A stretch of DNA of 18,475 bases from CAYRFF01 sp964436125 (lineage in GTDB: Bacteria; Bacteroidota; Bacteroidia; Chitinophagales; Saprospiraceae), in the NCBI GenBank assembly GCA_964436125.1, contig CAYTBT010000046.1:1-18475 (forward strand), given 5' to 3'. The notes beneath the pieces were generated by a model that did not search any database, was not told where the DNA came from, and saw only the letters and a list, made by a program, of their open reading frames with translations. Below, piece after piece: positions 1 to 7,596 of the stretch. A program made the translations under genes and the position numbers. The stretch's first letter is position 1; every line of letters begins with the position of its first letter.

Positions 1-18
1 AGGGGGTGAGGCGAAGTG

Positions 19-60
19 GATTTGTTCTTTCGCCTCGCTCTACTCTACCGACTTTACGAC
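19..60 (+). repeat. 42-bp dispersed intergenic repeat, copy 1
   Basis: These 42 bases match 14872-14913 in the same orientation with four substitutions and no gaps. The shared core contains TTGTTCTTT, CTCGCTCTAC and ACTTTAC. Both copies lie in non-coding DNA about 14.8 kb apart. I see no open frame or stable hairpin in it, so I call it only a dispersed repeat. The rest of positions 1-250 upstream of groES holds no gene. Confidence 0.6.
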
Positions 61-200
61 TAAAATATGCCATCTTGTCAAGCCTTCCCTGACTAGAAAC
101 GACAAAGATTCCTTAAGGTCTGCTAAACTGTCAGAAAAACAGGAATGGCACGTCTTATGTAGGACATATAAAGTGTAAAAATTATTGAATACAGGATAAA

Positions 201-219
201 TGGTGGTATAAATTCACCA
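201..219 (+). promoter_or_regulatory. Inverted repeat TGGTG-N9-CACCA upstream of groES
   Basis: TGGTG at 201-205 and CACCA at 215-219 are perfect inverted arms around a 9-base spacer reading GTATAAATT, 31 bases before the groES start. A second overlapping pairing (GTGGT/ACCAC) shares the centre. The spacer is A/T-rich like a promoter -7/-10 region, so this could be an operator over the heat-shock promoter. The 9-base spacing recalls CIRCE, but the arms are not CIRCE (TTAGCACTC/GAGTGCTAA). Five-base arms can arise by chance. Confidence 0.25.
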
Positions 220-250
220 CATACACCTGTAAAATTTTAAAAGCGATATA

Positions 251-514
251 ATGAAACCAGTAAATGACAGAGTGGTCGTACGACCTGCCGATGCTGAAGA
301 AAAGACAGAAGGCGGAATCATCATTCCTGATACGGCCAAAGAAAAGCCACAAAGAGGCGAAGTCGTTGCCGTAGGTCCTGGAAAAGATGGAAATCTTATG
401 ACCGTTGCAGAAGGTGACATCGTGCTCTACGGAAAATATGCCGGCACTGAATTTCAGTTTGAAGGCACTGATTATCTCGTTATGAGAGAGGATGACATCC
501 TTATAATTCTGTAA
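251..514 (+). CDS. groES: Co-chaperonin GroES (Hsp10)
   Basis: GroES is the heptameric lid of the GroEL cage and acts in the cytoplasm in ATP-driven protein folding. The 87-residue product has the family layout: N-terminal KPVNDRVVVRP (residues 2-12), a mobile loop around residues 16-36 with the hydrophobic GroEL-binding tripeptide in GGIIIPDTAKEKP, the VVAVGPG strand, and a C-terminal YLVMREDDIL. It is a few residues shorter at the N-terminus than many homologues, and no upstream in-frame start is visible. No strong Shine-Dalgarno precedes it; the leader is A/T-rich. It lies 77 bp before groEL in the usual groESL order. Confidence 0.98.
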   Translation: MKPVNDRVVVRPADAEEKTEGGIIIPDTAKEKPQRGEVVAVGPGKDGNLMTVAEGDIVLYGKYAGTEFQFEGTDYLVMREDDILIIL

Positions 515-591
515 AAATCAACATATCTCATTATGCTTGAAGAGGTATAGAATTCATTTATTCATAGATCAAATAAAAATATATAAAAATT

Positions 592-2238
592 ATGGCTAAA
601 CAAATTAGTTTTGACCAAAACGCAAGACAAGGACTCAAGAAAGGTATTGACGCACTAGCCGATGCCGTTAAAGTAACCCTTGGTCCCAAAGGACGTAATG
701 TCGTCCTCGATAAATCATTTGGGGCACCACTTATAACCAAGGATGGCGTATCCGTTGCCAAGGAAGTTGAATTAAAAGATCCCGTAGAAAACATGGGAGC
801 TCAACTCGTGAAAGAAGTTGCTTCAAGAACTGCTGATATTGCAGGCGATGGAACTACTACCGCTACCGTAATAGCTCAATCAATTATTAACACAGGAATG
901 AAAAACGTCGTTGCAGGTGCCAATCCAATGGACCTTAAACGCGGTATCGACATTGCTGTAAGCAAGGTAATTGAAAACATCAAGCAACAAAGCGAGCAGA
1001 TCGGTGATGACTTTGATAAAATTCAGCAAGTAGGTGCCATTTCTGCCAATAACGAGGAAGAAATAGGAACTCTTATCGCCGATGCAATGAAAAAAGTATC
1101 CACTGATGGAGTAATCACAGTCGAGGAAGCTAAAGGAACCGATACGTATGTGGATGAAGTAATGGGAATGCAATTTGACAGAGGTTATCTGTCACCATAC
1201 TTCGTTACCGATTCAGAGAATATGAAAACGGAATATGAAAATCCTTATATCCTTATTCACGACAAGAAGATTTCAAGCATGCAGGCAATCGTGCCATTAC
1301 TTGAAAAATCTATGCAAGCCGGCCGTCCATTGCTTATCATCGCGGAAGACGTAGAAAGCCAGGCACTCGGAGTACTCGTCGTCAATAAATTACGCGCTTC
1401 ATTGAAGGTCGTAGCGGTTAAGGCACCTGGATTTGGTGACAGAAGAAAGCAGATGCTTGAAGACATCGCTATCCTTACAGGAGGTACCGTAATCTCTGAA
1501 GAGCAAGGATACAAGCTTGACAATGTAACGCTGGATCAACTCGGTACAGCAGAGAAAATCGTTGTTGACAAGGATTCCACAACTATCGTCAACGGAGCCG
1601 GTGAAAAAGAGCATATCGACGCTCGTATCGCTCAGTTGAAGTCACAGATAGAAAGCTCAACATCTGATTACGACAAGGAAAAATTACAAGAAAGACTTGC
1701 CAAGCTTTCCGGTGGTGTTGCTGTCCTTTATGTAGGAGCACCCACTGAGGTTGAAATGAAAGAAAAGAAAGACCGTGTTGATGATGCCCTTCATGCAACT
1801 CGCGCAGCGATTGAAGAAGGTATTGTCGTAGGTGGTGGTGTAGCACTTGTGCGCGCTATCAAGGCGCTCGAAGGCCTTGAAGGTGAAAATATGGATCAGA
1901 ATATCGGTATTTCCATTATCAAGAGAGCACTTGAAGAGCCCCTTCGCCAGATTGCCAAGAATGCTGGTAAAGAAAGCTCCGTAATCTTACAGACTGTCTT
2001 AAATGCTCAGAACGACGATGAAGGTTATAATGCACGTACCGACAAATTTGAAAACCTGAAGAAAGCTGGTGTTATCGATCCGGCCAAGGTCACTCGTATC
2101 GCACTGGAAAATGCAGGTTCAATTGCAGGAATGATTCTTACAACTGAAACTACAATCAGCGATTCACCGGACGATGACGACGATATGCCTGCCGGTATGC
2201 CGGGTGGCATGGGCGGCGGAATGCCGGGAATGATGTAA
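592..2238 (+). CDS. groEL: Chaperonin GroEL (Hsp60)
   Basis: GroEL forms the double-heptamer folding chamber that works with GroES. The protein is 548 residues, the normal length. It shows LGPKGRNVVLD (30-40), the ATP-binding DGTTTATV (86-93), the AAIEEGIVVGGGVAL signature near residues 402-416, and a C-terminal acidic stretch (DDDDD) followed by the flexible Gly/Met tail MPGGMGGGMPGMM. Nothing is missing or interrupted. It follows groES on the same strand with no terminator between them, so they are most likely one transcript, closed by the hairpin at 2261-2297. Only one groEL copy is visible here. Confidence 0.99.
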   Translation: MAKQISFDQNARQGLKKGIDALADAVKVTLGPKGRNVVLDKSFGAPLITKDGVSVAKEVELKDPVENMGAQLVKEVASRTADIAGDGTTTATVIAQSIINTGMKNVVAGANPMDLKRGIDIAVSKVIENIKQQSEQIGDDFDKIQQVGAISANNEEEIGTLIADAMKKVSTDGVITVEEAKGTDTYVDEVMGMQFDRGYLSPYFVTDSENMKTEYENPYILIHDKKISSMQAIVPLLEKSMQAGRPLLIIAEDVESQALGVLVVNKLRASLKVVAVKAPGFGDRRKQMLEDIAILTGGTVISEEQGYKLDNVTLDQLGTAEKIVVDKDSTTIVNGAGEKEHIDARIAQLKSQIESSTSDYDKEKLQERLAKLSGGVAVLYVGAPTEVEMKEKKDRVDDALHATRAAIEEGIVVGGGVALVRAIKALEGLEGENMDQNIGISIIKRALEEPLRQIAKNAGKESSVILQTVLNAQNDDEGYNARTDKFENLKKAGVIDPAKVTRIALENAGSIAGMILTTETTISDSPDDDDDMPAGMPGGMGGGMPGMM

Positions 2239-2260
2239 TCACATCGCAATAAATTAATGA

Positions 2261-2297
2261 AGAGAGACTGTATTCTTAAGAGTGCAGTCTCTTTTTT
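2261..2297 (+). terminator. Intrinsic terminator of groESL
   Basis: AGAGACTG (2263-2270) pairs perfectly with CAGTCTCT (2285-2292), with extra A-T and G-T pairs possible at both ends of the stem, and a T-tract follows. It lies 23 bases after the groEL stop, the expected place for a rho-independent terminator, and separates groESL from folK. Confidence 0.88.
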
Positions 2298-2349
2298 ATT
2301 TGTGGATAGACCACTTCCATTCACTTTCCATTTCTTACCTTAGCAGCCC

Positions 2350-2838
2350 ATGGCGCTCGCATATTTACATCTCGGAGGAAATCAAGGCGATACTCAAGCT
2401 ATATTAGCTTCCGCAAATGACGATCTCATTGCAGGTTCCTGCACAATTCTCGCCGCTTCTCAATATTATTTAACCGAAGCATGGGGCATGGAAGATCAAG
2501 CCGATTTTATCAATCAAGCATTATATATTTCAACAAAATATACAGCACTGGAGCTTCTCCAGTTTATTCACGGGATAGAAGACAAATACGGTCGCAAGAG
2601 AACACTCCGGTGGGGACCGCGGACATTGGATATCGATATCTTGTTCTACGATGATCTTATCCTCGATAGTAAAGAACTCACTCTCCCCCATCCGCGATTG
2701 CATGAACGAAACTTTGTCCTCATTCCCTTAATGGAAATTGCTCCAGATAAAATTCACCCCGTATTTCAGAAATCCATCCGTGAGTTATATCTTGACTCCA
2801 CGGATAAGAATAATGTACAATTACTCAGAAAGGGCTAA
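2350..2838 (+). CDS. folK: 2-amino-4-hydroxy-6-hydroxymethyldihydropteridine pyrophosphokinase (HPPK)
   Basis: HPPK transfers pyrophosphate from ATP to 6-hydroxymethyl-7,8-dihydropterin, the step before dihydropteroate synthase in folate synthesis. The 162-residue product starts with the family's LGGNQGD (8-14), carries the catalytic block RWGPRTLDIDILFY (87-100) with the two magnesium-binding aspartates of D-I-D, and has LPHPRLHERNFVL (112-124). Length and order are normal. The stop overlaps the start of the next gene in a TAATG junction, so the pair is probably translationally coupled. From memory this folK/kinase pairing is common in Bacteroidota. Confidence 0.96.
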   Translation: MALAYLHLGGNQGDTQAILASANDDLIAGSCTILAASQYYLTEAWGMEDQADFINQALYISTKYTALELLQFIHGIEDKYGRKRTLRWGPRTLDIDILFYDDLILDSKELTLPHPRLHERNFVLIPLMEIAPDKIHPVFQKSIRELYLDSTDKNNVQLLRKG

Positions 2839-3488
2839 TGGATTATTTACAGAAACCATATATATGTGTCGAAGGTGTCATAGGCGCAGGAAAAACTTCC
2901 CTCTGTCAACATCTGGCAGAAAGTGAAAACTGTCATTTGATTCTGGAGGAATTTGATGAAAATCCATTCTTAAAGGCATTTTATGAAAAACCACATCGCT
3001 ATGCCTTTCCCCTCGAGCTATTTTTCATGAATGAACGGATAAATCAACTTACCGAAGCATTCTCGGGAAGCAATATGTTTATCGATTATTATCTGGCAGA
3101 TTATTCCTTCCCCAAGACCTCAATATTTGCCCAGGAAAACCTCTCACCGGCAGAAAGCAAGCTCTTCAAAAGCCTCTTCAATCAGCTATCCGATAAAATC
3201 CCGCAACCTAGCCTTCTCGTGTATATGGCAAGGCCGGTTGAAGTCCTCATGAAACACATTAAAAAACGCGGTCGCTCTTATGAGGAAAATATTTCCCCCG
3301 ATTATCTGAGAGACCTCGATCACCTTTATCGCCAGTATCTGGACACAATTACACAATATGACATCATCATTTATCAACTTGAGGATATCGATATTCACAA
3401 TGAATCTTTTCTGAAGCATCTGAAGGCGCAGATTCACAGTACCGAGCGAGAACAGCAACAGGTGATAAAGCCAGAGGAAATTAGCTAG
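2838..3488 (+). CDS. Deoxynucleoside kinase (dNK/dGK-dAK family)
   Basis: The family phosphorylates deoxynucleosides to their 5'-monophosphates in DNA precursor salvage. The 216-residue protein has a P-loop GVIGAGKT (13-20), an E-E-x(3)-NPFL motif (37-45) typical of substrate binding in this family, and a LID-like RGRSYEE segment (144-150) that clamps ATP phosphates. Its exact base preference (deoxyadenosine, deoxyguanosine or broader) cannot be read from sequence. It begins one base inside folK. It ends about 150 bp before the convergent hsdR gene; that gap (3489-3637) shows no gene and no strong terminator. Confidence 0.93.
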   Translation: MDYLQKPYICVEGVIGAGKTSLCQHLAESENCHLILEEFDENPFLKAFYEKPHRYAFPLELFFMNERINQLTEAFSGSNMFIDYYLADYSFPKTSIFAQENLSPAESKLFKSLFNQLSDKIPQPSLLVYMARPVEVLMKHIKKRGRSYEENISPDYLRDLDHLYRQYLDTITQYDIIIYQLEDIDIHNESFLKHLKAQIHSTEREQQQVIKPEEIS

Positions 3489-3637
3489 GTGTCGTCGATA
3501 TGAAACTTCACGACTGCACATCTGCAATTATTTTCGGCCATGGTGAAAAAAGGCGATCGGTCGTTCGACTCTACGTGAATTGCGAGGAATCTGGTGTCAG
3601 AGGAGTCTGGAGAGGACAAATTGAGACTAGACATAAA

Positions 3638-6600
3638 CTAGTTTTCACTCGTCAATTCCTCAGCAATTAACTCCGCTTGTTTCAATACCGTTTCTGTCGC
3701 AAGTTTTTGCATATCGGGAGGATAGCCGTATTTCCGTAAAGTACGTTTTATGATTACCTTTAACTTAGCTCGGACACTTTCCTTAATTGTCCAGTCAATA
3801 GAGGCATTTTTCCGTACTTTTTCCGTTAAAACAACGGCCAATTCCCTTAATTTATCTTGCTGCATCAGCTGCTTTGCACTGTCATTACTTGCAACGGCCG
3901 TGTAAAATGCGTATTCATAATCTTTTAAGCCAAGTTTTTCTGCCTCACTATCCATATCGATAATTTCCTTACTCAATTTAATGAGTTCATCTATTACCTC
4001 GGCAGCAGTCAATATCTTATTGTGATATTTCTTGATAGACTTTTCCAGCATTTCTTTCAGCGATTTGCTCTTCACTAGATTTTTCTTGGAACGAGCCTTT
4101 ATTTCATCATTGAGTAGTTTTTTCAAGACTTCAAGTGCCACATTTTTATGCTCCATTCCTTTCAATTCCATCAAGAACTCCTCCGATAAAATCGAAATAT
4201 CCGGTTTCTTGATTCCTGCAGCATCAAAAACATCAATAACTTGTTCTGACACCAATGCCTGATCAATTACTTGTCTTATCGTAGTTTCAATTTCCTCATC
4301 CGTTTTTCCGGTTCCGGTACTGTCAAATTTTACCAGCCTGGCCTTCACGGCTTGAAAAAAGGAAATTTCATCCTTCACATCCATCGCTTGCTCATGTGGA
4401 ATGGCTATTGAAAAGGCTTTGGATAAGGCGGTTACCTCATTAATAAATCGCTTCTTCCCATCTTTTAAGCCGAGAATATGTTCTTCCGCTGCAAGAATAA
4501 TCGAAAGTTTCCTGCTTGTATCCGCCTGGAAATAATCCTCATAAGGAAAGCCATTGAACATCTGAGATAAAACCTCAAGTTTTTCAAGCATTAGTTCTAC
4601 TGCTTGTTCTTGTGCAATAGTGGGGTCACCTTTTCCTCCTGAATCTGAGTAAAAAGAAAGTGCTTTTTTCAGGTCAGAAGCAATTCCTAAATAATCGACG
4701 ACAAGCCCGCCCGGCTTATCTTTATATACGCGATTCACTCGCGCAATGGCCTGCATCAGATTATGCCCTTTCATGGGTTTATCGATATACAGTGTATGCA
4801 TACTCGGCGCATCAAATCCCGTGAGCCACATATCACAGACGATAACGAGTTTAAGTTCGTCTTGTGGATCTTTCATGCGATCTGCAAGGATTCTTCTTTC
4901 TTTCTTTGTTGTATGATGCCTGGCAATCTCCGGACCATCGGATGAGGCTGATGTCATCACTACTTTAATTATACCTTTATTCAAGTCGTCTGAATGCCAG
5001 TCCGGCCGTAACTTGATGATTGCATCGTAGAGATTTGCAGCAATCCTCCTGGACATCGTTACTATCATCCCTTTTCCCTCAAAAACTTCTTGCCGTTGTT
5101 CAAAATGTTGAACGATATCCTGAGCAATGTTTTTAATCCGATTTTCACTCCCGACTAAGGCTTCCAGTTGTGTCCATTTGGCTTTTGCTTTTTGGGTTTC
5201 TGCAAGTTCATCACTTCCTATTTGTTCATCGAGATCATCGACAAGGTCTTGTCCTTCCTCACTCAGATTTACCTTTGCCAGGCGGCTTTCATAGTAAATG
5301 GGAACCGTAGCTCCATCTTCTACCGCTTGTGCAATATCATACACATCGATATAATTGCCGAATACTGCAGGTGTATTGACATCTGTGCTTTCAATAGGTG
5401 TTCCCGTAAAGCCTAAATATGTGGCATTGGGTAAAGCGTCTCGCATATACTTGGCAAATCCATAGACGATCTTCTTTCCCGTCACATTTCCATGCTCGTC
5501 TTTTTCATCAATCGTCTTGGCCTTAAAACCGTATTGCGTTCTATGCGCCTCATCAACGATGACAACGATGTTTTCTCTTTCAGATAGTGTTTCAAATACA
5601 TTCCCTTCTTCAGGCTGGAATTTTTGAATGGTAGTAAAAATCACGCCACCAGAGGAAACTTTAAGTTTATCTTTTAAGTCTTCTCGACTTTCTGCCTGTT
5701 TAGGCTCTTGTCTCAATAGTTGAGTGGAAGCAGCAAAGGTGTCGAAGAGCTGATCATCGAGGTCATTTCTGTCCGTGATGACTACTACAGTCGGATTATC
5801 GAGTGCCAGGACTATTTTTCCTGTATAAAATACCATGGATAGCGACTTACCACTGCCTTGAGTATGCCAGACAACGCCACCTTTCCTATCTCCGCTCGTC
5901 TGTGTTTTTACATCCGGTAAGCCATATTCCACCGGATCTTCTGCCGCTATTTTTCCTTCTGACAATTCTATTTCACTTAAGGAACTGGAATCGAGATATC
6001 CCGATGCCCTTAAGGTGGACTCTACCGCTCGGTTTACCGCATAATATTGATGGTAAGCAGCCATTTTCTTCACGGTAATAATACTCGTTATTCCCGTCTT
6101 GAGATTTTCTTTCTTCGATTTCTCAAATACAATAAAATGTCGCACCAGGTCAAGCATCGTTTTCTTATTCAGCATTCCCTTAATAAGGATTTCCAGCTGG
6201 CTCACGAGATTGGAAGCTTCTTTTTTTCCATCAGTAGAACGCCATATCATAAAACGACTAAAGACCGACGAAATAGTGCCTGCCCGTGCTTCAAGGCCGT
6301 CTGAAATTACCGAAAAGGCATTGTAGGTGAAGAGGCTCGGGATTTTATCTTGATAAGTCTTTATTTGCCGAAAGGCTGACCTGACTGTAGCATTTTCATC
6401 GGATGGATTTTTGAGCTCCATAACGACCAGTGGAAGGCCATTGACAAATAAAATGATATCCGGTCGCTTGTTCTCTCCGTCTTCAATTACGGTAAATTGA
6501 TTTGCTACGACAAAATCGTTGTTTTCCGGATGCTCAAAATCGATCAACCATACAAGATCACCGCGTTGTTGACCATCTTTCCGGTAACTGACCTTAATAC

Positions 6601-6883
6601 CCTCGGTCATCATGCGATGAAAATTTTCATTATTGGTCAAGAGTTCCGGAGAATGAATGCGTTGAATCTCCTTGATAGCTTCTTCTCGGGCATTCATGGG
6701 AACAGTGGGATTTATACGCCTTACGGCAAATTTCAATTTATCCACAAGCAATACATCTTCATAAGAACTGCGCATCGGGTTTTCACCGTCCGGGGCGATA
6801 TCGGGAGCATAGATATAGGTGTAACCTATGCTCCGGAGCAATTGAATGGCAAATTCTTCTATGGTGTATTCGGTGATGTGCAT
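3638..6883 (-). CDS. hsdR: Type I restriction enzyme, R (translocase/nuclease) subunit
   Basis: HsdR is the motor and nuclease of a type I restriction complex: it pumps unmodified DNA and cuts it at a distance. The 1081-residue protein has, in order, a PD-(D/E)xK nuclease (P-D at 141-142, E-L-K at 156-158, and the QxxxY motif at 173-177), Walker A TQGSGKS (341-347), DRNDLDDQ (371-378), DEAH (444-447), GFTGTP (491-496), WLTGFDAP (686-693) and motif VI QAIARVNR (711-718). A helical C-terminal domain follows. Length is normal and no key residue is missing. It is the last gene of the locus and starts 17 bp after a transposase gene, so its expression may depend on read-through. Confidence 0.97.
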   Translation of the reverse strand: MHITEYTIEEFAIQLLRSIGYTYIYAPDIAPDGENPMRSSYEDVLLVDKLKFAVRRINPTVPMNAREEAIKEIQRIHSPELLTNNENFHRMMTEGIKVSYRKDGQQRGDLVWLIDFEHPENNDFVVANQFTVIEDGENKRPDIILFVNGLPLVVMELKNPSDENATVRSAFRQIKTYQDKIPSLFTYNAFSVISDGLEARAGTISSVFSRFMIWRSTDGKKEASNLVSQLEILIKGMLNKKTMLDLVRHFIVFEKSKKENLKTGITSIITVKKMAAYHQYYAVNRAVESTLRASGYLDSSSLSEIELSEGKIAAEDPVEYGLPDVKTQTSGDRKGGVVWHTQGSGKSLSMVFYTGKIVLALDNPTVVVITDRNDLDDQLFDTFAASTQLLRQEPKQAESREDLKDKLKVSSGGVIFTTIQKFQPEEGNVFETLSERENIVVIVDEAHRTQYGFKAKTIDEKDEHGNVTGKKIVYGFAKYMRDALPNATYLGFTGTPIESTDVNTPAVFGNYIDVYDIAQAVEDGATVPIYYESRLAKVNLSEEGQDLVDDLDEQIGSDELAETQKAKAKWTQLEALVGSENRIKNIAQDIVQHFEQRQEVFEGKGMIVTMSRRIAANLYDAIIKLRPDWHSDDLNKGIIKVVMTSASSDGPEIARHHTTKKERRILADRMKDPQDELKLVIVCDMWLTGFDAPSMHTLYIDKPMKGHNLMQAIARVNRVYKDKPGGLVVDYLGIASDLKKALSFYSDSGGKGDPTIAQEQAVELMLEKLEVLSQMFNGFPYEDYFQADTSRKLSIILAAEEHILGLKDGKKRFINEVTALSKAFSIAIPHEQAMDVKDEISFFQAVKARLVKFDSTGTGKTDEEIETTIRQVIDQALVSEQVIDVFDAAGIKKPDISILSEEFLMELKGMEHKNVALEVLKKLLNDEIKARSKKNLVKSKSLKEMLEKSIKKYHNKILTAAEVIDELIKLSKEIIDMDSEAEKLGLKDYEYAFYTAVASNDSAKQLMQQDKLRELAVVLTEKVRKNASIDWTIKESVRAKLKVIIKRTLRKYGYPPDMQKLATETVLKQAELIAEELTSEN

Positions 6884-6900
6884 CGTATCGCTAATATAAT

Positions 6901-7596
6901 TTATTTATTGAATGCATCATCAATCCAATTTGATGGATTTTCGATAATATATTTTTTTATCCGTCTGTATTCAATTTCATTTCGTATGATACGGTCATGA
7001 TAATTGGGTTGAAAAAAATGATTTTCCTTATTGTATTTCGGTATGTTCAATTGATGTTCATCGATATAATCATCAATTTTTGTATTTATTGACGATTTAT
7101 ATCCTGCAATAAATGATGAAATGGATTTTGGTTGACGATGTAATCGTTGATGGGTTGAATTTCCGGGTTGGTCGGGTTGTGCAGGTTGTTCGGGTTGTGG
7201 GGATTGTAATGATTGTAATGATTGTAGAGACGCACGGCCGTGCGTCTCTACATTACGGTCGTGTGCATCAACATTATGGTCATCCCCATCAACATTACGG
7301 TCATCCACATCCATTTCATCAATCGGTTTTATCAATTTCACGATGGCGTGCAGATGATTGGGCATAATTATATATTCATCCAATATTAATTCACGCCGTA
7401 TTTCAAATGATTTTAACCATTCATCATCCACAATTTCCCCAAAATCGGATAATTCCATTCTGCCATCATATATGACACCTAGCTTACATTCCCTATATTG
7501 GGTAATTAATGTGATATAATACATGCCTGCGGCAGAATAATCCCATCCGGGCAAGCGATGGGATTGTATCCGATATTTATTTTTGTATTTTTTCAT
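6901..7596 (-). CDS. REP-associated tyrosine transposase (RAYT, IS200-like Y1 HUH)
   Basis: These single-strand HUH transposases are linked to short REP palindromes. I start at the ATG at 7596 (MKKYKNKYRIQ), giving 231 residues; an upstream ATG at 7671 would run about 95 bases into hsdS. Visible family features are RLPGWDYSAAG, the HUH motif PNHLH, a late conserved block FQPNYHDRIIRN with the likely catalytic tyrosine, and a closing ENPSNW. Between the HUH and tyrosine blocks lies a low-complexity insert of roughly 55 residues, coded by tandem repeats plus a REP palindrome (7166-7314). That insert is unusual and may or may not be tolerated. The gene sits between hsdS and hsdR in the same direction, overlapping the hsdS end by about 20 bases. 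Confidence 0.88.
   Translation of the reverse strand: MKKYKNKYRIQSHRLPGWDYSAAGMYYITLITQYRECKLGVIYDGRMELSDFGEIVDDEWLKSFEIRRELILDEYIIMPNHLHAIVKLIKPIDEMDVDDRNVDGDDHNVDAHDRNVETHGRASLQSLQSLQSPQPEQPAQPDQPGNSTHQRLHRQPKSISSFIAGYKSSINTKIDDYIDEHQLNIPKYNKENHFFQPNYHDRIIRNEIEYRRIKKYIIENPSNWIDDAFNK
7166..7228 (+). repeat. Tandem 9-bp repeat, seven units
   Basis: Seven consecutive 9-base units read GGTTGGTCG, GGTTGTGCA, GGTTGTTCG, GGTTGTGGG, GATTGTAAT, GATTGTAAT and GATTGTAGA. In the transposase frame (minus strand) they code a three-residue periodicity seen as SLQ-SLQ-SPQ-PEQ-PAQ-PDQ. The unit length keeps the frame open. The last unit merges with the REP palindrome. Confidence 0.85.
7223..7252. repeat. 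REP palindrome, 30 bp perfect, inside the transposase gene
   Basis: The sequence is a perfect 30-base palindrome with half-site TGTAGAGACGCACGG. It is read through by the transposase frame as E-T-H-G-R-A-S. A degenerate copy lies at 7662-7685. Palindromes with this kind of core (GACGCACGGCCGTGCGTC) are, from memory, widely dispersed in bacterial genomes and typical of the REP elements that RAYT enzymes act on. Confidence 0.9.
7252..7314 (+). repeat. Tandem 21-bp repeat, three units
   Basis: Units at 7252-7272, 7273-7293 and 7294-7314 each begin ATTAYGGTC and differ at a few positions. In the transposase frame they give three seven-residue units, DVDDRNV, DGDDHNV and DAHDRNV. The array directly abuts the REP palindrome on the side opposite to the 9-bp array. 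Confidence 0.85.

Noticed and set aside
880..2324. Long minus-strand frames opposite groEL
   Set aside because: They are shadows of the conserved groEL frame and show no family features.
3626..3642. Hairpin ACTAG-N7-CTAGT at the hsdR end as a bidirectional terminator
   Set aside because: The stem is five pairs, overlaps the hsdR stop codon and has no proper T-tract on either strand.
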